DNA from: Oreohelix idahoensis
Taxonomy: Eukaryota > Mollusca > Gastropoda > Stylommatophora > Oreohelicidae
Reading direction: 5' to 3'
DNA length: 64,000 nt
NCBI GenBank assembly: GCA_024509875.1
Contig: JAMPIV010019840.1
Coordinates: 1 to 64,000 of the forward strand
Shown: positions 19,362-29,948 of the stretch, piece by piece
Layout of the letters: each line of letters starts with the position of its first letter
Numbering within the stretch: the stretch's first letter is position 1
The notes under the pieces: model-generated
Told to the model about the DNA's origin: nothing
Database searches by the model: none
What the model saw: only the letters and a program-made list of their open reading frames with translations
Made by a program: the position numbers and the translations under genes

Positions 19362-19760
19362 ATGGGCTTTGGGGAAAAATATATGTAGCATATAGGTTTT
19401 CTGTCTAGAGAGGATGTGCAGCTGCTCACTAACACTAGTTGTGATTATATAGCTGAAGAATAGGAATACTTTGGATTTGAAGTAAAAAATGACATTGAGA
19501 GAATCTGCTGAGAAAGAAAAGAAACAAATTATGTTAGTTGGACACATGCGTTCGCAGAGAAACAACCTGACTTTTTGGCACCTCCCTCCTTCTGTGCTGG
19601 GGTGACCACCAACCCCTGCCCTCTCTGTTCTATTCACTGGTGTGGGGATTTGATCCGTTTGTCTTGGATTAAAATCTGAACAGAAAACATGAATTTGCGA
19701 GATCATGTGAATTATGTAGACAATTAAATCTAAAACTACAGATACTTTACATCTTAATTA
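19362..19760 (-). pseudogene. hAT transposase pseudogene, portion upstream of element 1
   Basis: The minus-strand sequence reads FFSYI...SVSEQLHILSRQK and PKPML, comparable to the 'FFSSSTKRWxxL...LKxLxxTRW' segment that precedes the C-terminal block in hAT transposases. Its continuation after the Gypsy insertion is at 9545-10541. Heavily decayed. Joining across the ATGGG duplication restores the collinearity of the two parts. Confidence 0.5.
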
Positions 19761-19892
19761 TAAGTTATTAGGGATTTCATTTTTGTAATTAACTAAACAG
19801 AAGTGCTGCATGCTGAGCCCTCCTTGCTATATTTTTTGTTGTTCATTTTAGACTTTAGAATAAAGGTTTCTTGACATTGTCTCTCTTGAGGA

Positions 19893-20299
19893 ATTCTACA
19901 TGTCATGTCCTCTTATATTTGACATATATTTGAATGAACTAATGATGTGACTGTCAACAAATTCTACATGTCATGTCCTCTTATATTTGACATATATTTT
20001 GAATGAACTAATGATGTGACTGTCAACAAATTCTACATGTCATGTCCTCTTATATTTGACATATTTTTAATGAACTAATGATGTGACTGTCAACAAATTC
20101 TACATGTCATGTCCTCTTATATTTGACATATTTTAAATGAACTAATGATGTGACTGTCAACAAGTTCTACATGTCATGTCCTCTTATATTTGACATATTT
20201 TTAATGACTTAATGATGTGACTGTCAACAAGTTCTACATGTGATGTCGTCTTATATTTGAGATATATTGTGAATGAACTAATGATGTGACTGTCAACAA
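19893..20299. repeat. Tandem repeat, 66-69 bp x 6
   Basis: Six units each start with TTCTACATGTSATGTC and end ATGATGTGACTGTCAACAA, with starts near 19893, 19961, 20030, 20097, 20164 and 20231. Units differ by 1-2 bp indels in a T/A run and a few substitutions. Non-coding; it abuts the LINE A2 3' end. Confidence 0.85.
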
Positions 20300-20499
20300 A
20301 AGACATTTATATCTCTCTTATCAAGTCTTGAGCCACCTCCTAGGACCAGAGGTTTTCAACAAACTTTTGTCAAGTCTTTCCTTGTCCTGTGTCATCAGCT
20401 CTAGTTCTTTCTATGTCTTCTTTATGTCTGTCTCCAGTTCTCTTCTCCATGTGTGTCCTTGACCTTCCTCTAGACTTCTAGGAATGTTGACACCAGGTT

Positions 20500-21289
20500 T
20501 TCTCAGTGTGTTTTTTGTCAGTCTCCAGCATCTTCTCATCTCTGGTTCCACGAATGCTTGTCTGGTAGTTGTCATCAGTTCTCAGTGTGTTTCCTGTCAG
20601 TCTCCAGCATCTTCTCATCTCTGGTTCCATTGATGCTTGTCTGGTAGTTGTCATCAGTTCTCAGTGTGTTTCCTGTCAGTCTCCAGCATCTTCTCATCTC
20701 TGGTTCCATGAATGCTTGTCTGGTAGTTGTCATCAGTTCTCAGTGTGTTTCCTGTCAGTCTCCAGCATCTTCTCATCTCTGGTTCCAATGATGCTTGTCT
20801 GGTAGTTGTCATCAGTTCTCAGTGTGTTTCCTGTCAGTCTCCAGCATCTTCTCATCTCTGGTTCCATGAATGCTTGTCTGGTAGTTGTCATCAGTTCTCA
20901 GTGTGTTTCCTGTCAGTCTCCAGCATCTTCTCATCTCTGGTTCCATTGATGCTTGTCTGGTAGTTGTCATCAGTTCTCAGTGTGTTTCCTGTCAGTCTCC
21001 AGCATCTTCTCATCTCTGGTTCCATAAATGCTTGTCTGGTAGTTGTCATTAGTTCTCAGTGTGTTTCCTGTCAGTCTCCAGCATCTTCTCATCTCTGGTT
21101 CCATTGATGCTTGTCTGGTAGTTGTCATCAGTTCTCAGTGTGTTTCCTGTCAGTCTCCAGCATCTTCTCATCTCTGGTTCCATGAATGCTTGTCTGGTAG
21201 TTGTCATCAGTTCTCAGTGTGTTTCCTGTCAGTCTCCAGCATCTTCTCATCTCTGGTTCCATTGATGCTTGTCTGGTAGATGTCACCAG
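20500..21289 (-). repeat. Minisatellite, 79 bp x exactly 10, derived from LINE A C-terminus
   Basis: 790 bp made of ten 79-bp units (TTCTCAGTGTGTTTCCTGTC...GTCATCAG) that are nearly identical except for one variable spot (CATTGATG, CATGAATG, CCAATGATG). On the minus strand a unit reads TSIHGTRDEKMLETDRKHTE in one frame and EPEMRRCWRLTGNTLR in another. The latter matches the EQEMRRRRWRWIGHTLR stretch of the LINE A RT tail. The period is not a multiple of three, so amplification followed loss of function. Confidence 0.92.
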
Positions 21290-21367
21290 TTCCACATTAG
21301 TGATCTTGTCATAGCACTTCAATCTTTCTATTCTATGTCGGTATCCATTTGATTGTTGTTGTTCTCC

Positions 21368-21499
21368 GTGTTTCAAGTCATACAATAGGACTGACTTGAT
21401 GTGTTTCAAGTCATACAATAGGACTGACTTGACGTGTTTCAAGTCATACAATAGGACTGACTTGATGTGTTTCAAGTCATACAATAGGACTGACGTGAC
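21368..21499 (-). repeat. Tandem repeat, 33 bp x 4, derived from LINE A
   Basis: Exactly 132 bp, with units starting GTGTTTCAAGTCATACAA. On the minus strand each encodes an 11-residue unit containing SVLLYDLKH, equivalent to KSVLLYGSETW of the LINE A RT tail. It lies in the correct position of copy A2, just upstream (LINE sense) of the 79-bp array. Confidence 0.9.
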
Positions 21500-22264
21500 A
21501 GTAAAAGGTTCTTATTTTTGTAATGGATTTACTATTTTTTCTGTATGTATGTATGATTCTACATCTTGTTGTGCTGTTTCTTCAGGAGCAATATTTTTAT
21601 CATTTCCTGAATTTATTCTTATTATATTTGTTTTCTCCCTGTGTATTTTCAGACCCACTTGTTGTCACTTCTCATTAAGTATTTTCATTCTGTCATACAT
21701 GTGATTACAGTTTTTGGACAGGAGAGCTAGTTCATCTGTAAAATCTAGATCATGAAGCTGTTTAATCAGAGTTTAATAGGTTTCTATTGGTTGAAGTTGA
21801 TGTTTTCACAACCCAATCTGTGGCATATATTATTGAAATGGTAACAACAGGCATCCCTGTTGCACCTGAGTTCTTTAGCTTTCATTTGTGAAAAAAAGTC
21901 TTCATGCATTTTCTTCATTAAGTTAATAATCTTCAGTGGGACTCCATATTGCCTCATCATTTTCCAAAGTGGTTCTCTGTCTACACTGCCAAATACCTTT
22001 TCATAGTCCAAAAATCTAACGTAAAGAGTTACTTTCCATTTCAGACTTTGTTCCACTTTTATTCTCAATCTGATATTCTGATCTGTATAAATACATAAAC
22101 CAATAAAATGGTATTGTATCAGTTCTACAAATTAACTGTTCACAGGAAACGGGAACTGCTTTGTCTAGAACCTATTTGTTCTCTACCCATAGACTTCAAG
22201 TTCTTGAGGATGAACCTGTTAAATATTTGTCCTGGAACTAATAGTAAGTTTATTCACATTTAAT

Positions 22265-22526
22265 TTTTTTTTTTTTTTTTTCCCTTAACCAGCGGCACTT
22301 GGGCTGACATGTCATTGCGAGGCTGGGGAACCTGAGGACTTTCCTTCCAACCCGGTCAGGAGCTTTGCTCCTTCCCATTCCCAGAGGGTTTATCACAGGA
22401 GCCGTTCAGGTTATTCAGTCAAATTTCCAGTCGTAAACATTCCTTCAAACGCTGATGCCCGGGTTTGAACCATGAACACCTGGTCGCAAGTACAACGCCG
22501 TAGCCATTACACCAGCGCGGCTCCCA
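22265..22526 (-). mobile_element. tRNA-derived SINE with poly(A) tail and 13-bp target duplication
   Basis: Flanked by exact ATTCACATTTAAT duplications at 22252-22264 and 22527-22539. On the minus strand it starts GGGAGCCGCGCTGG. It carries an A-box-like TGGTGTAATGGCTACGG and a B-box GGTTCAAACCC at tRNA spacing, has a unique body of about 180 nt, and ends in a poly(A) run (T run 22266-22282 on the plus strand). The internal boxes form an RNA polymerase III promoter. It inserted into LINE A2. The parental tRNA and the body domain (CORE, V, Deu, Nin) are not identified. Confidence 0.85.
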
Positions 22527-22635
22527 ATTCACATTTAATAGATGCACTTGTAAATCTTTTGTAAATCTCCCTTCTAATGCAGTTTGACCAAAGATCCTTT
22601 ATTTTTTTCCATTCTGATGGTATTTATTCTCTCTC

Positions 22636-22880
22636 ACAGACAGTTCCACAAAACAGACTCAACTCAGCAGACTGGATCCACGAAGTCCCCCTGACTTCCA
22701 GCCAGCAATCGAGGAGCTACAAGTCAACTGTGAAAAACCAAATGAGGAAGAAATAAAAAAAGACATAACACTTCTAACAGAAGGAAAAGAAGCTGGTTCT
22801 GATGACATTCCAGTAGAGGCTATCAAAGCAGAAATGGACACCTCTGCACAGATGTTATACACATTACTGGGTAAATATTT
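22636..22880 (+). mobile_element. Inverted 5' segment of LINE A2
   Basis: Plus-strand translation gives LDPRSPPDFQPAIEELQVN, EIKKDITLLTEGKEAGSDD and MLYTLLGK, matching A1 residues just before the point where the minus-strand part of A2 begins. Adjacent LINE segments in opposite orientation are the signature of twin priming (5' inversion). Confidence 0.8.
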
Positions 22881-22904
22881 TGTGGTTACAAATTGTCTAC
22901 AGCA

Positions 22905-22995
22905 AGTGATAACTGGTCCCAAGCCCAACCCTCCTTAGTCAGCTCTTATGCCATGCCTGGAAAATAAGAGTGTTAGTAGTCCCTTAGTAACCCAC
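22905..22995 (-). mobile_element. LINE A 5' UTR remnant
   Basis: CAAGCCCAACCCTCCTTAGTC and the following bases are the reverse complement of the LINE A leader (AAGGAGGGTTGGGCATGGGG at about 6077-6096), diverged. A short isolated piece. Confidence 0.55.
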
Positions 22996-23142
22996 TAGTG
23001 TGATAAGTAATAGCTTATGGCACATGAAATATTTTAATAGAAGTCTGTCAGTTTAACTTACTTGGGTAAATCTAAGTTTTTACCAAGAACTGTCTGTAAG
23101 TACCCGACATTGATCGGATTTTGCTAGTAACTGTTAAGGAAA

Positions 23143-24130
23143 CTTTCACATTCACAACCCTCCACTCCCAAAAGAGCACAGGCCTTCAACAAAGACATGC
23201 CAAGTCCTCCTGTCACGTGCCATCGTCTCAAGTTCTCTCCACATTCTTCTCATCACTCTCACCTCTGTCTCCAGCTCTCCTCTCCATGTGCCCCCTGGTC
23301 CACCTCAGCCTCTATTGCCCTGGGGGTTCCAGAACAAGGACTGCCTTGTAATGCTATCAACAGGTTTCCTCAGTGTGTGTCCAATCCATTGCCATCGTCT
23401 TCTTCTCATCTCTTGTTCCACTGGCACCTGTCTAGTTCTTGTCCTCAGTTCCACAGTGGTAACCTTGTCATACCATTTTAATTCCTCTATTCTACGCAAG
23501 CACCCATTTATGAAAGTCTGCAGCTTTTTGGTTGTTGTCTTTGTTGTTCTCCATGTCTCAGAGCCACACAAAAGGACTGATCTCTCATTTGAGCTGAAGA
23601 CTTTTATTTTTGCGTTGGATCTGACCTCTCTTGATCTCTATACACTTCCCAATGCAACAAAAGCTCCCCCTGCCTTTTGCACCCTTATTTTGATATCGCT
23701 GTCCATCCCTCCAACCCTGTCTATACCACTGCCAAGACATGTGTACGACTCCACATCCTGTACTGGTGTTTCCCCAAGCCCAACCCTGTTATCACCACCT
23801 GCATCTATTCTCACTATTTTTGTCCCTTCCCTATGTACCTTCAGACCTAACTGCTGTGACCTCTCATCCGTCCTGCATCTGATGATGGTTATGGGACAGA
23901 AGAGCCAAGTCATCAGCAAAATCCAGATCATCCAACTGCTTAGAGTCCACTGGAATCCATTTCTGTTGTGTGTTGTCAATGATCTAATAACCCAGTCTAT
24001 TGCCATCAAGAAAAGAAATGGAGACAAGAGGCATCCCTGTCGCACTCCTGTTCTTATCCCAAACTGTTCTGTAAGCTGTCCTTCATGAAGAACTCTGCAT
24101 GTCATTTCTCCATATGTCTTCCTTATTAAA
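23143..24130 (-). mobile_element. LINE family A copy A3, 3' half
   Basis: Minus-strand frames 24303-23638 and 23571-23305 carry GEMTCRVLHEGQL, GVRQGCLLSPFLF, RSQQLGLKVHREG, SETWRTTKTTTKK and CLRRIEELKWYDK, ending with the family 3' terminus near 23143 (TGTGAATGTGAA tail). The FADD catalytic block is destroyed by a frameshift (WILLMTWLFCP replaces the expected segment). The copy begins at residue KTYGEMTCR, exactly where copy 27735-29948 stops, so the two are halves of one LINE split by a later 3.6-kb insertion. Confidence 0.82.
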
Positions 24131-24371
24131 CAAATGTCGTATATTTTCGATAGGGTAATTAAGATCACTTTTGGTTCCTCCTGAATAGGACTGAATAGGA
24201 CTAGAACAGGTGAAGGCTCAGTGGGAGATAAGGTAAAGAAATAGAATTTCACAAGTGAAATGGTGAAAGGTAAAATCTGTCCCTGGATTTGATAGATAAT
24301 CAAACCAGCCTATCGATTACGACTGAGAGTTTGGATCAGACAGTTTCCTATAAATATACATTTATATATAT

Positions 24372-24765
24372 TTCTTCTTCTTCTTCGATCCTTAACCGCC
24401 GACCGTCAAAGCAGTCAGTGGCCATCACGCCTAGTGGCGTCTTGTAGGGCAACAACAAATTGATTCCACTTTGCTCGGTCGGTGGCCATCCTTCGTACAG
24501 TGCCCCAACTCTGGTTCATTCTTTGCATCTCAGCCTCCACAGTCCTCCGCCAAGTTGTTTTTGGTCGGCCTCTCTTTCGCTTTCCTTCAGGGGTCCAAAG
24601 CATAGCTGTTCTTGTGATGGCATCGGGGTCTCTTCTGAGGACATGACCAACCCAGCTCCAGCGTCTGCCAGCTATGATGGTATGCATGTCCTCTTGCTTG
24701 CTACGAGTAAGCAGATCTTGGTTGGTGATGGTATTCGGCCAAAAGATTCGGTGAATTATATATAT
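24372..24765 (-). mobile_element. LINE family B copy B2, 3' end only
   Basis: The minus-strand ORF 24786-24415 contains HRIFWPNTITNQDLL, WSWVGHVLRRDPDAITR and GRPKTTWRRTVEAEM, a LINE C-terminal tail, followed by a (GAA)n terminus (CTTCTTCTTCTTC at 24372-24384 on the plus strand). It is 5'-truncated in TA/CA simple sequence. It is the closest match to the split LINE B1 at 43252/53444 and preserves that target site without an LTR insertion. Confidence 0.8.
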
Positions 24766-24857
24766 GTTATATATATATTTAACCACTCACATATACACAC
24801 ACACAGATAAGTGACGACGATTAGACGCACATACGTGAAAACTATATCTATGAAATA

Positions 24858-25530
24858 ACGCATTGGCAAAGCTGCAGCTACCTTTGCCCACCTCACATCG
24901 CGTGTTTGGGGAAACTCTAAACTCACAATGAAGACCAAAGCTACGGTATATAATGCCTGCGTCACCAGCACACTCCTATATGGCAGCGAGACCTGGACGA
25001 CCTATGCTAAGCAAGAAAGAAGGCTCAATACCTTCCATTTGCGGTGTCTACGCCGCATCCTCGGCATCTCGTGGAAAGATAAAGTGACAAATGTCGAGGT
25101 GTTGTCACGTGCTGGCCTTCAAAATATGTATACGCTGCTTAGACAGCACAGACTTTGCTGGCTTGGCCATGTTCGCCGCATGGAGATGGTCGCATCCCAA
25201 AAGATATCTTCTACGGACAATTAGCAGATGGCAAGAGAACAGTTGGGCGACCACAGCTGAGGTTCAAAGATGTGTGCAAGAGAGATATGAGGGCACTGGA
25301 CATGGATCCAGCAACATGGGCGGATGAAGCTGCCGATCGCACTAAGTGGCGATGCTATTTACGGCACCACCTCAGATTGGGCGAAGAGAGGCTCACACAA
25401 GAAGCAGAGGTGAGGAGAAAACGTCGAAAGGAGCACCAGGAAAATAAGCAGCTGAGGGCTGCCACCTCAGGGGCGCATTCCCATAGTCAATTATGACTGA
25501 AGGGGCTATTATTACTATTCTAAGAGGAAA
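24858..25530 (+). mobile_element. LINE family C 3' end, RT C-terminal remnant
   Basis: The frame from 24858 reads IGKAAATFAHLTSRVWGN, LLYGSETWTTYAKQERR, RCLRRILGISWKDKV and CWLGHVRRM. It then loses one base near 25182 and continues in the frame of 25155-25496 (KRTVGRPQLRFKDVCKRDM, AADRTKWR) to a stop near 25496. This tail is typical of a LINE distinct from families A and B. No RT catalytic block is present (5'-truncated). It lies inside the insertion that splits LINE A3. Confidence 0.8.
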
Positions 25531-27000
25531 ACAGCATTAGCAAAACTTGCCTACAAGAGAAAATACAGTTATTACATGGGTTAAATCATAAACGAATTAT
25601 TCATCCTTGTTATTCTCTTGCTCTGACAGCTGTGATCACAGACAACATTCGCACTCTTACCTAATCGTTGTTTCTTTCATAACATCTGGAACAAATTGTT
25701 CAGTCACTCACAGACCCTCCAAGTTTTGAGGTTACTGGCGAGTCAAACCCCAGTTTCTCCAAAAGACTAATTAATCAAATTTTGGGAAACGTTTGTCTCA
25801 CTGTTGTAAATAGGAGGCTGATGAAGGTCACTTCAATTTTTGTCCAGTTAGGAAAGTACATATGATATCTAATGTTCACAGAAAACAATAGCTTGGAACT
25901 TCACTCGTTAAGTTGAATGTCAGGTACATAAAGCGGTTTAGGATAAATCTCCTTCACCATACAATGGTCGTTATAGCAAATGTTATTTAAGTCGCCAACA
26001 TAGGCAAAGTATATATGAACTTGAGAAAGAAATCTGGATATTAGTAAGTCCAGTTACTATTTATTCTTAATATTACTTTTAGGCTAGTACTCTGTCGTTT
26101 TTCTGGGTGTAAAACATGAGGCCAGACAGGTCAATTGCAAAACCCGGTAATTATATTCAGAATGTTCTTTAAGTAAAGTTCTTCTCAGTTACATAGGTAC
26201 TGAAAAACCGCTGGTAAGATTTAGGGTTTATGACCCCAGGATACTGTATAGGGAAGAAAAGAACACATAAATACTCAACCCTAATAGTATATCTAATCCT
26301 ACGCGTAAATAATATTCACTTTGTCATCAACTTAAATTAGAAACCCTAAGCTTAGCGCTAGTCTCATTGTTAAAACTTCTGTGAAATAAATTCTAGTCAT
26401 TTAAAAGAATCAATCATCATGAATTAGAAATACATAAGTATCTCGTCAATATTCAATGATGAATCAGTGCAATTAATAGTTAGTTAAAATGTTCTCTGAC
26501 TGGTTACTAGCAATTTAATTAAATTTATTAATAGCTGTATGAGTTTAGCTAGAAATATAATTTATCTGCTCTCCACTGTAACGCAGTAACTTTAGAGAAT
26601 ATAACTGAATTTCATTTAATCTCTCTACACAGAAATTAGCTAGGAAATAAAATAAGTGATCACCACTTAAATCACTCAATCACTACTAGACATATATTAT
26701 TTTTACCTCAACACAGAACTACTAAGAACTATATACTCCAACGAAACTAAGAACTCTACTAGATATAAGTGAATTCTAGAACGCAGCTAGCAGTCTAGAG
26801 AACTGCGAGGCACTGGAATGAATTTGAGTTTGATTTCTAGAGTATATATCTCTCTCTGCAATCAAAGAAAGATATTACTTCTCTTTCCCGCCACAGACTC
26901 ATCGGCCCAGATGTTGGCACCTTCCTAAAATCTACATAAGTTCTTACTCATTTTGCAAATCAAATGAATTACTTCGCACTTATGCCGACCCAGGTCTTTA
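25531..27000. other. AT-rich non-coding DNA inside the A3-splitting insertion
   Basis: No ORF with recognisable domains, and no terminal repeats matching the ends of the insertion. The start and end of the 3.6-kb insertion (about 24131 and 27734) show no clear target duplication, so it may be composite. Confidence 0.5.
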
Positions 27001-27238
27001 TTAACTCTTAGTATACGAGCGGCCTCTTAGAGAGGCCGATGATCGATCCCCGTCAATAGCGAAAATTTATAGGTGAATGCATGTTTAAAACCACTAAACA
27101 ATTTAGTTATGTGCATGATATAGGGGTTTCATTTCTTCACATTTTGATATATAACACTTATGTTATCTTTATAAATAAATTGTTTATTGCAAAATCTGTA
27201 AAGGTAGTCATGAAATTAGCTCGTATACTAAGAGTTAA
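27001..27238. mobile_element. 238-bp TTAA-flanked MITE candidate
   Basis: A perfect 20-bp inverted repeat: TTAACTCTTAGTATACGAGC at 27001-27020 and its reverse complement at 27219-27238. If the outer TTAA is a target duplication, the ends are CTCTTAGTATACGAGC, a layout like piggyBac non-autonomous elements. With TA as target it could be Tc1/mariner-like. A hairpin GGCCTCT-TAG-AGAGGCC sits just inside the left end (27021-27037). Confidence 0.6.
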
Positions 27239-27734
27239 GATCTAGATGAAATAGAATCTACATATATTATCACCTCACCCTGGCCCTCTGCAGAAGTGGT
27301 CGTAAAAGAATTGTAGCGAGAGTCTTTAGATCTCGCGATTCGTTGTGTTAATTACTTATCACGGACAGATTCAGGGAAAAGGTAATAAAGATTTCTCACT
27401 ACAGTTTCACGCTATCTACTCAAATTCATTCAAATCTGGTCTCGGTCTGATCTCTACAATGATTGATCTCTGGCACTGGTGTAAAATTACAGCTCACGTA
27501 GATAGTTAAGTCTACTGGTGATCTACATCAAAGAGATGCAATAAATGCTAACAGCCATAAACTGCTTGCTAAATTAGAAAAAAAGACAAAGGTACAAATT
27601 TCTGACAATCCTGCGTATGCAAAAAAATAGGTAAAAGAGCGGAAAAAAAGGTAACAGAGCGGAAGAAAAAGGAAAAGACCAGTGTAGAATAAAGAATAGA
27701 TATCTGAAATTTATTAATCATATCTCTGCGACAA

Positions 27735-29948
27735 CCAATCATCCCCAGGGGAACTCCATAATGCCTCATCAATCTCCAAAGTGATTCTCTGTCCACACCA
27801 TCAAATGCCCCCTCGCAGTCCACAAATCCAATGTACAGTGGTGAACTCCATTCCAGACCCTGTTCAACTATTATTCTCAAAGTGGCCATCTGGTCTGTAC
27901 ATGATCTGTTTTGTCAAAAACCTGCTTGTTCTCTCTCAGTATCTTGTCTATGGACTCTTAATCTCTCAAGGATAATCCTGTTCAATACTTTTCCTGGCAC
28001 TGATAGTAACACTGTTCCTCTATAATTTGTGCACTCCTGCAAATCTCCCCTCCTAGGCACCCCAACCAGACATCCCTCACTCCACCCTGCCGGCATTTCT
28101 TCCCCCTCCCAGACCCCACCAAGCAACTTATATAACATCTTTGTAGCCGTGTTGATATCTGCTTTGATGGTCTCTGCTGGAATGCCATCAGATCCAGACA
28201 TTTTTCCATCTCTTAGATGGCTTTATAGCTTTCTTTATCTCTTCCCTCGTTGGTCTTTCACCGTTAATTTGTAGCTCTTCCCCCGCTGGCTGGATGTCTA
28301 GGGGTTTTTGTAGAGCTGGTCTATTGAGAAGGTCCATAAAATATTCTGTTCACATCTTCATTTGCTCTCGTATATTGCTGAACAGTTTTCCATTCTTGTC
28401 TCCCATGAGGAAACCTGTTTGCTTGCACCTCCTCGTCAGCCCCCCCTGTGCTTTCTCAAATTTTCCTTGGCTGCAGCATCCCATGCCTTCCCTGCCAACT
28501 GCCCAAGACACCTCCTCTTGTCTCCCTTGACACTTCTTTTTACTTCCCTGTTTGCCCCTGTGTACGAGCCCCGGCCCTGGAACCCCCAGCCTCGATTGTG
28601 TCCAAATCTGCTCTTCTGTTCTTTCTGTCTTTTATCTTATCGCTGGCCTCTGTTGCCACCCATGCCTTCTGCTGCCGTTCCCTTTTTTCCCAGCATCTCA
28701 TATGTCTCATTCCATACAGTTTTGACCTGCTGCCAACAGTCTTCTGCACTCCCTACCTACCGCAGCCGCTGGAGCACTTGGAATTTGTTGGATACTGTGA
28801 CCGCAAATTTGTCTCTTGTTTCTTGATCTCCCAGATGTCCCACATTAAATTGCTGTCTATAATTTTGCATTGTTGCATATCTCTTGAGTTTCATTTTTAC
28901 CCTGGCTATCAGAAGGTGGTGATCCGATGCCACATCCGCTCCTTCACATACCTTCACATTCTGCAATGATGATCTAAACTTCTTGTCTATGCATACATGA
29001 TCAATCTGATCCTCTGTTCCATGGTCTGGCGACATCCATGTTGCCCTGTGCACTTTCCCATGCGGAAATACGCCCCCTCCTATAGCCAGTCGATCCAAAG
29101 CACAGAAGTTTGAGAATAGTTCCCCATTTTCATTCATTATTCCCAGCCCATGACTTCTTCAAATCCGGTGTTGACCGTACCTATCTTTGCATTCATGTCA
29201 CCCATCAATATTGTGATGTCTCTTCTCTTTACTTTATCCATAATTTCCATTAGTCTAGTATAAAATGCCTCCCTCACAGACTCCTCGCTGTCATCAGTTG
29301 ATGCACAGCATTGGATGACATTTACATGTATTTTCTTTTTAGCTGTTTTGAAAGTAGCTGTTACTATTCTGGGTCCAACAGCCTCCCATTCAATGAGTGC
29401 TTTCTGTGCTTCTTTAGATAACACAAGAGCTACACACCCCCCCCCCCCCCCCCCCCCCCCCCCCCACCCCCCCACTGGGGTGTGAACTCATGTCCTGAGG
29501 ACAACAACAATTCACCTGTGATGAGTTTCTTCCTGTCTACCCCCCTCCACTTTGTTTCACACAGTCCTAGAACCTTGATTCTATATTCCGCCACCTGTGC
29601 CACCCTCACTTGTTCGCCCAATGTCCGAACATTCCAGGTGCCAAATCTGGAAGTTCTCCAAGAAGAAAGAAGGTTAGTCAGCAGCACAGACTCCTTTCTG
29701 CTTTCTCTGTGTTGCATCATATGCCTCCCATCATACGAGAGGACCTTCCCCTGTCTTGGATGGCTGTGTTTTATTTTCCTTTTTTGACTTGTCCATATTT
29801 GTTGAAGTTTTTTGTGGTTTCAATTTTTTACAGGATGGGGTAAGCAGCCCCATGCCCAACCCTCCTTAATCACTTTCTACGACATGTATTGCAGGGAACA
29901 GTGTTACTATTCTTTGCTCCCCTTTTGGGCCCTGGTAACACACGGGTG
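27735..29948 (-). mobile_element. LINE family A copy A3, 5' half
   Basis: On the minus strand it starts CACCCGTGTGTTACC at 29948, the exact family 5' end, and keeps the leader pairing. Endonuclease frames 29720-29430, 29475-29137 and 29137-28757 carry FGTWNVRTLGEQ, ILMGDMNAKIGT and ASDHHLLIARV. RT frames 28209-27982, 28201-27914 and 27889-27735 carry LQECTNYRGTVLLSVPGK and GFVDCEGAFDGVDRESLW (the Asp region is altered: DYEKAF has become DCEGAF). It ends at YGVPLGMIG. The remaining half is at 23143-24130. Broken by frameshifts and a C-tract expansion at 29437. Confidence 0.85.
29437..29473. repeat. Poly(C) expansion inside LINE A3 endonuclease
   Basis: 29 consecutive C, one A, then seven C. 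It occupies the site where copy A1 encodes HHSEGVAL, so it replaced coding sequence. Homopolymers of this length are also prone to assembly error. Confidence 0.8.

Larger units (their letters stand above)
20300..22630 (-). mobile_element. LINE family A copy A2, 3' part, with internal tandem amplifications
   Basis: Minus-strand pieces match the A1 reverse transcriptase in order: near 22610-22540 the GYLVKLPK region, near 22250-22195 the NRIILERLK region, 22068-21784 (VRFLDYEKVFGSVDREPLW, YGVPLKIINLMKK), 21700-21540 (the LGLKIH...DVESYTYLG region, eroded), and then the C-terminal tail, which has been expanded into 33-bp and 79-bp arrays. The 3' end is near 20320. It is interrupted by a SINE at 22265-22526, and its upstream continuation is inverted (22636-22880). 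Many stops; inactive. Confidence 0.8.

Noticed and set aside
20500..21289. Regular direct repeats suggesting a CRISPR array
   Set aside because: Units are contiguous without unique spacers and derive from a LINE; the genome is eukaryotic.
23288..24088. 266-codon plus-strand ORF
   Set aside because: Shadow of LINE A3, whose true coding strand is minus; composition is Ser/Leu/Cys-rich as expected of an antisense frame.
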